Assembly (NCBI RefSeq): GCF_002993975.1
Contig: NZ_POSO01000002.1
Span: 186,232 to 250,231, forward strand
Length of the DNA: 64,000 nt
Direction of reading: 5' to 3'
Source: Apilactobacillus micheneri
GTDB lineage: Bacteria; Bacillota; Bacilli; Lactobacillales; Lactobacillaceae
Part shown: positions 36,556 through 44,628 of the stretch, in pieces
How positions within the stretch are numbered: position 1 is the first letter of the stretch
Layout: each line of letters opens with the position of its first letter
Translations under genes and position numbers: made by a program
The notes under the pieces: generated by a model
The model's database searches: none
Told to the model about the DNA's origin: nothing
Seen by the model: only the letters and a program-made list of their open reading frames with translations

Positions 36556-39500
36556 TTAATTGTCACCCCTTAACTTCTTTAGAATACTTGGTAGGTTATA
36601 TTCATCAACATCGCGGTAATTGTTTTCATTTAACAATGGGTCAAATTGCATGATGGAACGATAAGGTGTGTACTGCATTGCATCTTGATTTTGGCCCCAG
36701 CGAGCTGGCTTCATATCAATATTTCCAGAGAAAATATCATGTCCAGCTTTCGTAATTAATTTTTCATTATGTTTTAACAACAAATCTAAATCATCCGGTT
36801 GCACAATGGGACTACTTTTATAATAACTACCATCTTTTTTCTTCCTAATTGGAAAGACTTTCGAACTACCATATTTTTCGTCAGAAATCGTTTCATCAAT
36901 TTTTTGCAATAAGTCACCGTTATTAACTAAGATTCCTTGGTATTTTTGTTTACTTAAAATTGCATCTTCAAAGGTCTTTCTTAAATCACTCTTGGAATAT
37001 TTAGGATTAAAAATATGCATGTAAACCGCACCAGCTAATTCAGCCTTACCTTCTTCATCAAAGATCCCTAAATTATGTGCTAATACATCAATATAAGTCA
37101 TCATTTGCATTGAAGTTCCATCATAAACTTGACCAAAGTCCATTTTACGTTCACTAGATTTGTAATCTACAATGCCTAAATAATCATGACCATCCACATT
37201 CATATAGTCGATACGATCAATTCGGCCACGCACATTAATTAACTTTGGCGTTTTGATCTCTTTATCTTCTGGAATATCAAATTTCAATGGTTTTAAATCA
37301 TTTTTATGTCCCACTTGGCCAAAAGATATTTCAGTCTTGCGTGGACGCATTGGGGTAAATTGACTTTGTTTTTGCATCGTTTCAATCGTGTGTTTAATCG
37401 TTTTAATCAATTGTGATTTAATATAATTCATCCGACTAGAACTTTGTAAGATTGTGTATTGCATATCGTTAGGATCTTCTAGCATCTTAGCGGTGACTGT
37501 ATCGACTAATTCATTCATCGCTTGTTTATCTAGTGTTGATAAGTCCACGTGTTCTTCATTCACTACACGCATTAAGCGATCTAATGCTTCATGATAGAAC
37601 TGCCCCGTACTTGCTGGTGATAAATCAAAGACATCACGTTCTTTTAAATTCAAACCATACTTCAAGAAATATTCATAAGGATTACTGTAAAATTGTTCCA
37701 ATTTAGAAATCGAAGTATTTATTTGATCACCGTAAAGTCCAGTAATAATATCATCGGTTAATTTAGTAGGCGTATTATTGTAATCCAAACCACCCAATAA
37801 TTTATCAGTTAATGCCGCCAAATTATTATCTTTAACTAATTGATTATAAAGATAGTGCCAAACGGGTGCTAATTTAGTATTAGTAGCTTTACTATTTTGA
37901 CTAGCTTGTACTAAATGCCTTAGGGTTGCACGTTTAGTCCCGATAAATTGGCTGATGATTGGGTCATCGGCTTTAGGCATACTCTTTAAATGTTCCACAT
38001 CTAAATTAAAGTGATCCACAATTCGTGCTACATATGGAGAAAGATTGATAGAACTGTCATCATCTTCACCTAAAGTATATGAAAAGATTAATTTATCACT
38101 ACCTGCTAAAAATGCTAAATAGTTTAAAAATGGATCATTAGCCATTTGTTTTTCAGATGTTTCACGCAAATATTGACCGTCAGCAAAACTATCTTCTAAA
38201 TCATCACGATCGGCATCACTAAATAAAGCTTCATTCGTTACTTTATCGGGCATCACATCATCAGTTGAACCCATCATAAAAATAACTTTGCGATTGTTCA
38301 TTTGCACAATTCCACTTTCAGAAATTGCAACTTGGTCTAACGTTGAAGGAATTTGCGAATAATTAGCACCTTCAAAGCCACTTTGTAGTAACAACAGGAA
38401 GTCTTCTAGTTTAAATTCACGTTCTCCTAAAATTGAAACAAAGTCATCAAGCAAGTTACAAAATGTTTGCCAAACTTGTTCTGGTTGCGAAGCTTCTACT
38501 AATTTTCCATCATCAATCGATTGCTTACGCCATGCTTTTAATTGGTCAGCAACCCCCATTTTAATTAAGAATTGATATAAAATTTGAGCTGCTTTCACTC
38601 CAGTTTTAGCTCTTTTAATCCGTTTAAAGAATGGAGGTAAATTATCTTTAATAAAGTGGCGAATCATATTAATTTGTTGATCGATTTCCACAAATTTATC
38701 TGCTTTTACTCCAAAATCACTATCGGAGAACCATGCGTATTGCCAATCCTCATCTTGTAGCCAACGATTACCTTCATAGCCGTTTTTCAACACTAAATTT
38801 TCAGTTAAAGCTACAGCTCTGCGATAATCTTCAATCGAAACATAATCGCCATTTTCATCTTTGGGAATAAATAATTCCGTCTTTAATAAACGCATGACAT
38901 CGGCATATTGATAACTGCGTTTACTATTAACTGGATCAATATTGAATAATGAATTAATCAGTTCCACTAACGGATGATCTTCCATTGAACGACTAACATC
39001 ATTAAAAGAAGGAATATCTTCTAAATCAAAAATGGGTGCTAATACATTTTGATAACGGTCTAGATGACGAGTCATTACTAAGAAATCAGAATAATGATAA
39101 TGCTGAGTTGCTACCATCTGGCGAATCTTAGTTGCAATATGTTCTACTTCTGAGAATGGACTATCTGCACGAAATACTTGAATGGATTCATTATTGTTTA
39201 ATGGTTCATTCTCAATTGCGCCTAATTTAGTGGATTGTTGCCAATATTTATCAAATGTTTTTAAGTCATCGCTAACACGTTGTTGCTTGGCCATTTGATC
39301 CACTAAAATATGGGTCTCATTATCACGCGCAAAATTATAAAAATGATTGTATAATTTGGCAGATTGATAAAAAAGATTGGGACTTTCAGGTAATTGATTA
39401 GCATATTTTCGGTCTAAATTTAAAGAAATCGTTACACTTTTAGCATATTGAATTAAGATTTCAACTAAGTGGCGTTCTTGAGCGGTAAATTGGTTAAAGC

Positions 39501-40128
39501 CATTAAAGTAAAAATGACTGTTAGATAAATCTAGATTACCTGCTAACAAATAATCACAGAATAAATTAATTACATCTGATTTATATAAATATTTACCGTC
39601 AGTTTGTTCTTCAAAAGCACGATAAATAATAATAAAATCGTGCATTTTATCATGCAAACTAGATTTTAAATGTTCATTATTTTCATAAATAGTATTTAAA
39701 TCGTCGGCAGCAATTTGACCTGCTTGCATTTCAGAAATTTGTTGTGAAATTTTTTGGATAAACCCTGGTTGTCCACTTTCACCACGAAAGACTGTTAATT
39801 CATCTTGATGATCCAAAATAATTTGATAAATTAACATATTAATTCCTGATTCACTTAAACGGGTACGTTGATATTCAGGATTGTTTTTCATGTAATACCA
39901 AACTAGACGGGTAATTGAAAAAGTTTGAAATTTACTTTCCGCATAGATTGATTCATCGTTAAAATTTAACTTTTTTAAGGCCTGAACTTCAGACTCAAAC
40001 TTGATATGGTTAGGCACCAGATAAAAATACTGATCATTGGGATTTTCATTTAGTGATTTTTTAAGTTGTTCAATAATAACTGCTTCATGGTCATAACTAG
40101 CAGTTCCTAAAATAAATTGTAGTGCCAT
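36556..40128 (-). CDS. rexB: ATP-dependent nuclease subunit B (AddB/RexB)
   Basis: The 1190-residue partner of RexA, starting MALQFILGTASYDH (degenerate Walker A) and ending with the RecB-family nuclease motif GRIDRIDYM...GIVDYKSS (about residues 970-1010). The cysteines that hold the iron-sulfur cluster in Bacillus AddB are missing: the equivalent of CPYxxVCxFD reads TPYRSIMQFD. This is the streptococcal RexB form. AAGGGAT precedes the ATG. Confidence 0.92.
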   Translation of the reverse strand: MALQFILGTASYDHEAVIIEQLKKSLNENPNDQYFYLVPNHIKFESEVQALKKLNFNDESIYAESKFQTFSITRLVWYYMKNNPEYQRTRLSESGINMLIYQIILDHQDELTVFRGESGQPGFIQKISQQISEMQAGQIAADDLNTIYENNEHLKSSLHDKMHDFIIIYRAFEEQTDGKYLYKSDVINLFCDYLLAGNLDLSNSHFYFNGFNQFTAQERHLVEILIQYAKSVTISLNLDRKYANQLPESPNLFYQSAKLYNHFYNFARDNETHILVDQMAKQQRVSDDLKTFDKYWQQSTKLGAIENEPLNNNESIQVFRADSPFSEVEHIATKIRQMVATQHYHYSDFLVMTRHLDRYQNVLAPIFDLEDIPSFNDVSRSMEDHPLVELINSLFNIDPVNSKRSYQYADVMRLLKTELFIPKDENGDYVSIEDYRRAVALTENLVLKNGYEGNRWLQDEDWQYAWFSDSDFGVKADKFVEIDQQINMIRHFIKDNLPPFFKRIKRAKTGVKAAQILYQFLIKMGVADQLKAWRKQSIDDGKLVEASQPEQVWQTFCNLLDDFVSILGEREFKLEDFLLLLQSGFEGANYSQIPSTLDQVAISESGIVQMNNRKVIFMMGSTDDVMPDKVTNEALFSDADRDDLEDSFADGQYLRETSEKQMANDPFLNYLAFLAGSDKLIFSYTLGEDDDSSINLSPYVARIVDHFNLDVEHLKSMPKADDPIISQFIGTKRATLRHLVQASQNSKATNTKLAPVWHYLYNQLVKDNNLAALTDKLLGGLDYNNTPTKLTDDIITGLYGDQINTSISKLEQFYSNPYEYFLKYGLNLKERDVFDLSPASTGQFYHEALDRLMRVVNEEHVDLSTLDKQAMNELVDTVTAKMLEDPNDMQYTILQSSSRMNYIKSQLIKTIKHTIETMQKQSQFTPMRPRKTEISFGQVGHKNDLKPLKFDIPEDKEIKTPKLINVRGRIDRIDYMNVDGHDYLGIVDYKSSERKMDFGQVYDGTSMQMMTYIDVLAHNLGIFDEEGKAELAGAVYMHIFNPKYSKSDLRKTFEDAILSKQKYQGILVNNGDLLQKIDETISDEKYGSSKVFPIRKKKDGSYYKSSPIVQPDDLDLLLKHNEKLITKAGHDIFSGNIDMKPARWGQNQDAMQYTPYRSIMQFDPLLNENNYRDVDEYNLPSILKKLRGDN

Positions 40129-40205
40129 TAAATTATCCCTTCTTTTTCATTAAATAGTATCTATCATTATATATTTTGCAAAAAGAAAACGCCATATTCT
40201 AAAAA

Positions 40206-40221
40206 TGTTTCATGTGAAACA
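40206..40221. promoter_or_regulatory. parS-like chromosome partition site
   Basis: TGTTTCATGTGAAACA matches the ParB site TGTTNCACGTGAAACA at 15 of 16 positions. It lies between two minus-strand genes, just upstream of rexB. Real sites usually cluster near the replication origin, which would place this window in the origin-proximal part of the chromosome. Confidence 0.65.
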
Positions 40222-40251
40222 TTTTCAAAATACAACGTTTGAAATCGCTAA

Positions 40252-40617
40252 TTATGCTTCTGGTAATTTGTTTTCTGGTAACTTATTTTCCTTCAATACT
40301 TTATTAGTATATTTTTCAATATCCATAGCAACTTGTTGCATATTTTTATCTTTAGGATCCATATGTCCAGCAGTATCTTGTGCCACTGCCCAATATGCTA
40401 AGTTATCAGTTACTGGAATGATATCTCTAACAATTTCCATTTCAATATTTGGACGAGAATTCTTTAATTGCTCAAAAGTATTATAATCGGTGATCATATG
40501 CATATATCCACCTTGTTTAGCAACACTCTTGAAGATAACTAAATGTGATTCTTCTCTAGTTGCTGATAATTGTTGTTTAATTTGGGATAATTGTTGTTTA
40601 TTTAATTGTAATGCCAT
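40252..40617 (-). CDS. Hypothetical protein, 121 aa
   Basis: A soluble protein, start ATG at 40617 after CGAGGTG; the longer frame to 40650 has no site. It contains HLVIFKSVAKQGGYMHMITDYNTF and AYWAVAQDTAGHMDPKD. The C-terminus is a duplicated NKLPE, encoded by two 15-bp tandem repeats, suggesting a recent small expansion. It follows the NAD-binding protein gene by 22 nt. No family is recognised. Confidence 0.65.
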   Translation of the reverse strand: MALQLNKQQLSQIKQQLSATREESHLVIFKSVAKQGGYMHMITDYNTFEQLKNSRPNIEMEIVRDIIPVTDNLAYWAVAQDTAGHMDPKDKNMQQVAMDIEKYTNKVLKENKLPENKLPEA

Positions 40618-40639
40618 AATATACACCTCGAATAATTTA

Positions 40640-41200
40640 TTATTCCTCAATTAATCCAATAGATTGATTAAGGAATTCTTTCTTCACAACCACATTGTAA
40701 GCTACATTCGCAACGTTATCAAAAGAAACTTTACCATAATCCATTGATTTTCCTTCATCAATAATTTTCAATTTGCCATTATTTTGTTGTGTCATTTCAA
40801 CTGGTCTTAAAACTGTATATGGAATTTCATATTCATCGACCAATTTCACAGCGTATCGTTGTTCATTTAAATATTCTTTTGCATTATCAACATTATTATA
40901 TGTAACTTTTTCATTTAGTTCATTATCAATGCCGGCAGTTGATAGCATTATAAATTGCTCTAATGGTGGATTTACTTCATCTAAAGCTGAAAACAATGCT
41001 TCAAAGTTTAAATCAACATCCATTGGTCCTAAAAATGAATAAATAATGTTCACATCTTTAACTTCATCTATATATGAACCTTCATTATCAAAGTCAACAT
41101 CACTAAGAACTTTCACATCATATGATGCATTGTCATGAAACATTGTAATCATTTGTTTGGCAACTGGATTGTTGCCACCTAATACTAAAATTTTCTTCAT
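40640..41200 (-). CDS. NAD(P)-binding Rossmann protein (atypical SDR/NmrA-like), 186 aa
   Basis: The N-terminal nucleotide motif VLGGNNPVAKQMI (a GxxGxxG variant), then YSFLGPMDV, LSTAGIDNELN and YTVLRPVEMT fit small atypical short-chain dehydrogenases of the NAD(P)H-binding type. Such proteins act as reductases or redox sensors. ATG at 41200 lies 7 nt after GGGGTGG. It heads an operon with the 121-aa gene. Confidence 0.75.
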   Translation of the reverse strand: MKKILVLGGNNPVAKQMITMFHDNASYDVKVLSDVDFDNEGSYIDEVKDVNIIYSFLGPMDVDLNFEALFSALDEVNPPLEQFIMLSTAGIDNELNEKVTYNNVDNAKEYLNEQRYAVKLVDEYEIPYTVLRPVEMTQQNNGKLKIIDEGKSMDYGKVSFDNVANVAYNVVVKKEFLNQSIGLIEE

Positions 41201-41330
41201 ATTTACCACCCCAGTTTTCACAACTTAAGTGTAACAAACATTATTAAGGGAGTGAATTACAAAATACTTTAAAATTACTTATTTTTAGTTCATAATTATT
41301 ATGTTAATAAAAATTGAGGAGGCAAATTTT

Positions 41331-42263
41331 ATGGTTAAAATTGGTAAATCAACAGTTGAATCTACTGCACTTGGTTTAGGTACTAATGCAGTTGGTGGAA
41401 ATAACTTATTCCCAAACTTAAAAGATGATACTGGTATTCAAATTGTTAAAACCGCTTTAAACTCAGGTATTACCTTATTAGATACAGCTTTTGCATATGG
41501 AATGGGCCATTCAGAAGAATTAATTGGTAAGGCTATTCAAGGCTATGACCGTAGTAAATTTGTCATTGCTACTAAAGCTGCTCAAGACACTTCTGGTAGC
41601 GAAGTTACTATTAATAACAGTCCAGAATTCCTAAAACAAGCAGTTAACGATGCGCTTAAGCGTCTTCAAACTGACTACATTGATATTTTCTATATCCATT
41701 TCCCAGATGACAACACTCCTAAAGATGAAGCAGTTGCTGCATTAAATGAAATGAAAAAAGAAGGTAAGATCAAAGCAATTGGAGTTTCAAACTTCTCACT
41801 AGATCAAATTAAAGAAGCTAACAAAGATGGCTTAGTTGATGTTGTTGAAGACCAATACAGTCTATTACACCGTGATGCTGAAAAAGAATTATTCCCTTAC
41901 TTAAGAGAAAACAATATTTCATTTGTACCATTCTTCCCTCTAGCATCTGGATTACTAACTGGTAAATATTCTAAGGAAGTTACTTTCCCAGAAGATGATA
42001 TCAGACACGGTAACCCTGATTTTGAAGGCTCACGTTTTGAAAAGATTGTGGATACAGTTGATAGCTTAAAACCATTAGCTGACAAGCATGGTGTTACTAT
42101 GGCTGAACTAATTCTTGCATGGTACATGAAGAACCCAGATATTACTGTTGTAATTCCTGGTGCTAAGAAGCCAGAACAAGTTCAAAGCAATGCTAAAGCT
42201 CTAAACACAACTATTAGTGATGCTGATTATCAAGAAATTGATGAAAAATTTAAAAATCTATAA
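41331..42263 (+). CDS. Aldo/keto reductase, 310 aa
   Basis: A TIM-barrel NADPH-dependent oxidoreductase. The motifs are LDTAFAYGMGHSEELIGKA (catalytic Asp and Tyr), KFVIATKAA (Lys), DIFYIHFPD (His), GVSNFSLDQI and the C-terminal VIPGAKKPEQVQSN. It reduces aldehydes or ketones; the substrate is not known. ATG at 41331 lies 8 nt after GAGGAGG; the first in-frame ATG at 41301 has no site. Codon use suggests good expression. Confidence 0.88.
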   Translation: MVKIGKSTVESTALGLGTNAVGGNNLFPNLKDDTGIQIVKTALNSGITLLDTAFAYGMGHSEELIGKAIQGYDRSKFVIATKAAQDTSGSEVTINNSPEFLKQAVNDALKRLQTDYIDIFYIHFPDDNTPKDEAVAALNEMKKEGKIKAIGVSNFSLDQIKEANKDGLVDVVEDQYSLLHRDAEKELFPYLRENNISFVPFFPLASGLLTGKYSKEVTFPEDDIRHGNPDFEGSRFEKIVDTVDSLKPLADKHGVTMAELILAWYMKNPDITVVIPGAKKPEQVQSNAKALNTTISDADYQEIDEKFKNL

Positions 42264-42283
42264 TCATATTTATAGATAATATT

Positions 42284-42320
42284 AAAAAGTCAGATTCTAA
42301 ATTGGAATCTGACTTTTTTA
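42284..42320 (+). terminator. Terminator of the aldo/keto reductase gene
   Basis: AAAAAGTCAGATTC pairs with GAATCTGACTTTTTT; the T-run ends just before the ribosome binding site of the next gene. Confidence 0.85.
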
Positions 42321-42338
42321 TCAAAGGAAGCGATATCT

Positions 42339-43085
42339 ATCACAATTTCTACGATCATTTTTTTAATTTTTATTGGTGTAATATCTGGAATTATTAATAG
42401 TATTATTGGAATGGCTTCTTTAATTTCATATCCAGCTTTAATTTCAGTTGGGATTCCACCAGTACTAGCTAATGCTTCAAATACGGTGGCCCTAATCTCT
42501 AGTGGGATTAGTTCAACACTATCATCATTACGAGAATTAAAAGGTCATTGGAAATCCGCTTGCCCTGTCATTTTGTTAAATGCCGTTGGTGGACTTATTG
42601 GATCTATCTTGTTATTACATAGTTCCAATGAAGCATTTTCAAAAATTATTCCATTTTTGATTTTCTTTGCCGCATGTACTATTTTAATTCCAACTAAGCA
42701 TCAAGATAAAAAGACAACCGCCAAAAGTACATTTTGGGAATATGTGCTCTTAGGATTAGTTGGAATTTATGTTGGTTACTTTGGTGCTGGCGCTGGCGTT
42801 ATTATGATTGCGGTTTTGTCTCGAATTACTAACAGTTCATATAATGTTTATAATGCTACTAGAAATGTTGCTACTTTAGCATCTAATTTAATGGCATCTA
42901 TTGTATTTATTTTAGTAGCCAATTTATACTGGAAAGAACTTATTATTTTGGCCATTGGACTATTTATTGGTGGTTTTATCGGCCCAATAATCGTGAGATA
43001 TATTCCAACTAAAATTATGAAAAATGGTGTTGGAATTTTCGCTATTTTCTTATCAATTTATTTGTTTATTAAAGCATTTTTCTAA
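42339..43085 (+). CDS. TauE/SafE-family membrane transporter, apparent AUC start
   Basis: About eight membrane helices with the family features: first helix ending GIINSIIGMASLISYPAL, ALISSGISSTLSSLREL, and the second repeat VGYFGAGAGVIMI. The family exports sulfite, sulfoacetate or related anions. The first standard start, ATG at 42411, would cut the first helix in half. In frame, ATC at 42339 lies 8 nt after AAAGGAAG and restores the full helix, giving 248 residues, the usual family length. AUC is the likely start. It is first in a four-gene operon. Confidence 0.8.
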   Translation: MTISTIIFLIFIGVISGIINSIIGMASLISYPALISVGIPPVLANASNTVALISSGISSTLSSLRELKGHWKSACPVILLNAVGGLIGSILLLHSSNEAFSKIIPFLIFFAACTILIPTKHQDKKTTAKSTFWEYVLLGLVGIYVGYFGAGAGVIMIAVLSRITNSSYNVYNATRNVATLASNLMASIVFILVANLYWKELIILAIGLFIGGFIGPIIVRYIPTKIMKNGVGIFAIFLSIYLFIKAFF

Positions 43086-43104
43086 AAAATTAAGGAGCAT
43101 AATC

Positions 43105-43704
43105 ATGACAAAAATTAACATTATTTTAGGAAGTTCTCGAGAAGCTTCGCTAGGCAAAAATTTATTTAAATATTTAAAAAATAATAAAACAAAATATGAA
43201 TCACAAATTGATGCAGAATTAAATTTCATTGAAATCGGTCAATATGAATTGCCATTTTTCTATGAAGCACTACCTCCAATGGGAAATAAAAATCGCCATT
43301 TACCCGCAAAGCAACAACAATGGGTTGATGATATGTATTCAGCAGACGGATATATTTTCTTAACTCCTGAATACAATCATTCCTTCCCTGCTGTGATTAA
43401 GAATGCGATTGATTATTTATCTAACCAAATTTCTAATAAAGCAGTTTTAACTATGACATATGCTAACAATAGTCGTGGTGGACAATTTGGTGGATTAGAA
43501 TTAAATTCTGTTTTAACCAGACTAAATGCATTTGTCATCCCTCAAAATGTTTCCATTGGCAATGTTCAAAAGAACTTTGATGAAGATGGTCACTTTTTAG
43601 AAGATGCCCCTTCAAAAGATTTCTATGAAAAGAAATTAAATCAAAGTATTAAGAAAATAAGTTTCTATAGTAATTTATTTAAAAATAATAAATTCAAAGG
43701 ATAA
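43105..43704 (+). CDS. NAD(P)H-dependent FMN reductase, 199 aa
   Basis: A flavodoxin-like fold with the FMN-phosphate loop GSSREASLGKNL (about residues 9-20), the LTPEYNHSFPAVIKNAIDYL motif of the NADPH-dependent FMN reductase family (about 90-110) and NNSRGGQFG. It reduces FMN, quinones or azo compounds in the cytosol. ATG at 43105 lies 7 nt after AAGGAG. It follows the TauE gene by 19 nt. Confidence 0.87.
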   Translation: MTKINIILGSSREASLGKNLFKYLKNNKTKYESQIDAELNFIEIGQYELPFFYEALPPMGNKNRHLPAKQQQWVDDMYSADGYIFLTPEYNHSFPAVIKNAIDYLSNQISNKAVLTMTYANNSRGGQFGGLELNSVLTRLNAFVIPQNVSIGNVQKNFDEDGHFLEDAPSKDFYEKKLNQSIKKISFYSNLFKNNKFKG

Positions 43705-43736
43705 AAATATGAACTTATAATTTGGGAGGTATTCAT

Positions 43737-44126
43737 ATGCAAATTAAGTCAATTGATCATATCGTTTTAACCGTAAAAGATATTGAGAAAAGTTTAAATT
43801 TTTATACAGATGGACTCAATATGCAAAAAGAAGTATTTGAAACTGATAATCGCAAAAGATATGCATTAAAGTTTGGTAGCATGAAAATAAATTTGCATGA
43901 AGTAAATAATGAATTCAATCCTAAAGCTGATTTACCTACTCCAGGCTCAGAAGATTTATGTTTAATTTCTGCAACTCCTATTAAAGAAGTTATTCAAGAA
44001 TTAAATAATAAACATATTCAGATTATTGAGGGCCCTGAAAAGAAGCATGGTGCTCTAGGAGCAATCACATCAATTTACCTAAGAGATCCTGATGAAAATT
44101 TAATAGAAATATCCAACTATAATTAG
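43737..44126 (+). CDS. VOC-family (glyoxalase/dioxygenase-like) protein, 129 aa
   Basis: Paired beta-alpha-beta-beta-beta units of the vicinal oxygen chelate fold: IDHIVLTVKDIEKSLNFYTD at the N-terminus and AITSIYLRDPDENLIEISNY at the end, with metal ligands His (N-terminal) and Glu (C-terminal). It may be a glyoxalase or detoxification enzyme. ATG at 43737 lies 7 nt after GGGAGG. Confidence 0.85.
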   Translation: MQIKSIDHIVLTVKDIEKSLNFYTDGLNMQKEVFETDNRKRYALKFGSMKINLHEVNNEFNPKADLPTPGSEDLCLISATPIKEVIQELNNKHIQIIEGPEKKHGALGAITSIYLRDPDENLIEISNYN

Positions 44127-44136
44127 GAGTAACAAT

Positions 44137-44481
44137 ATGAACATTTTATTGCCAGATATTAAGACATTAGAAGCCACCACTAAGATCAAAATCAATGATA
44201 CAGCTGAAGCCGTTAAAGCTGCTTATATGTACATGAAGGACAAAAATGGTAATTTGCAAATTGATGAAAGTAGTAATGAGTACATTATTTTTACATTTAC
44301 AAATCCTATAGATATGATTTTAAATTCTAAAGGTGGTCCCTTTCCAGATATAGAAACATTTATTAGTTGTTTGGGTAGCTTAGGAGTTAAATTTGATATA
44401 AATAACACGTTAGATGATAATGATGAGAATAAAATTGTCGCAATTAATTTTATTGTCCATAGAAAACCAATCACAAAATAA
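44137..44481 (+). CDS. Hypothetical protein, 114 aa
   Basis: A small soluble protein, last in the TauE-FMN reductase-VOC operon (10 nt after the VOC gene, AGGAG present). It contains AEAVKAAYMYMKDKNGN and GGPFPDIETFISCLGSL. No family is recognised. Confidence 0.65.
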   Translation: MNILLPDIKTLEATTKIKINDTAEAVKAAYMYMKDKNGNLQIDESSNEYIIFTFTNPIDMILNSKGGPFPDIETFISCLGSLGVKFDINNTLDDNDENKIVAINFIVHRKPITK

Positions 44482-44491
44482 TAGAATACCC

Positions 44492-44524
44492 AAAATAGCA
44501 TACAATTTGTATGCTATTTTTTAT
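44492..44524 (+). terminator. Terminator of the TauE operon
   Basis: AAAATAGCATACAA and its complement, followed by T6. Confidence 0.85.
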
Positions 44525-44535
44525 ATCCATCTGTA

Positions 44536-44545
44536 TATAGTTCGT
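44536..44545 (-). promoter_or_regulatory. PurR box 1 upstream of the purine permease
   Basis: TATAGTTCGT on the plus strand is the inverse of the second box and contains the CGAAC core of the Gram-positive PurR box on the minus strand. Confidence 0.55.
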
Positions 44546-44551
44546 AAATTG

Positions 44552-44579
44552 TAGACAAATTATAAAAATGTGCTAAAAT
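44552..44579 (+). promoter_or_regulatory. Promoter of the purine permease gene
   Basis: TAGACA and TAAAAT with 16 nt between, with a TGC extension before the -10; it lies between the two PurR boxes. Confidence 0.6.
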
Positions 44580-44601
44580 TAATAATTGTTATAACAAAAA
44601 C

Positions 44602-44611
44602 ACGAACTATA
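44602..44611 (+). promoter_or_regulatory. PurR box 2 upstream of the purine permease
   Basis: ACGAACTATA, an exact inverted copy of the sequence at 44536-44545, lies in the leader just before the ribosome binding site. Confidence 0.55.
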
Positions 44612-44628
44612 AAGGGAGAGATTACATA

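Noticed and set aside
40205-40486. Frame starting MFHVKH
   Set aside because: The start is the parS-like site itself; the frame lies antisense to a gene with a good ribosome binding site and is not coding.
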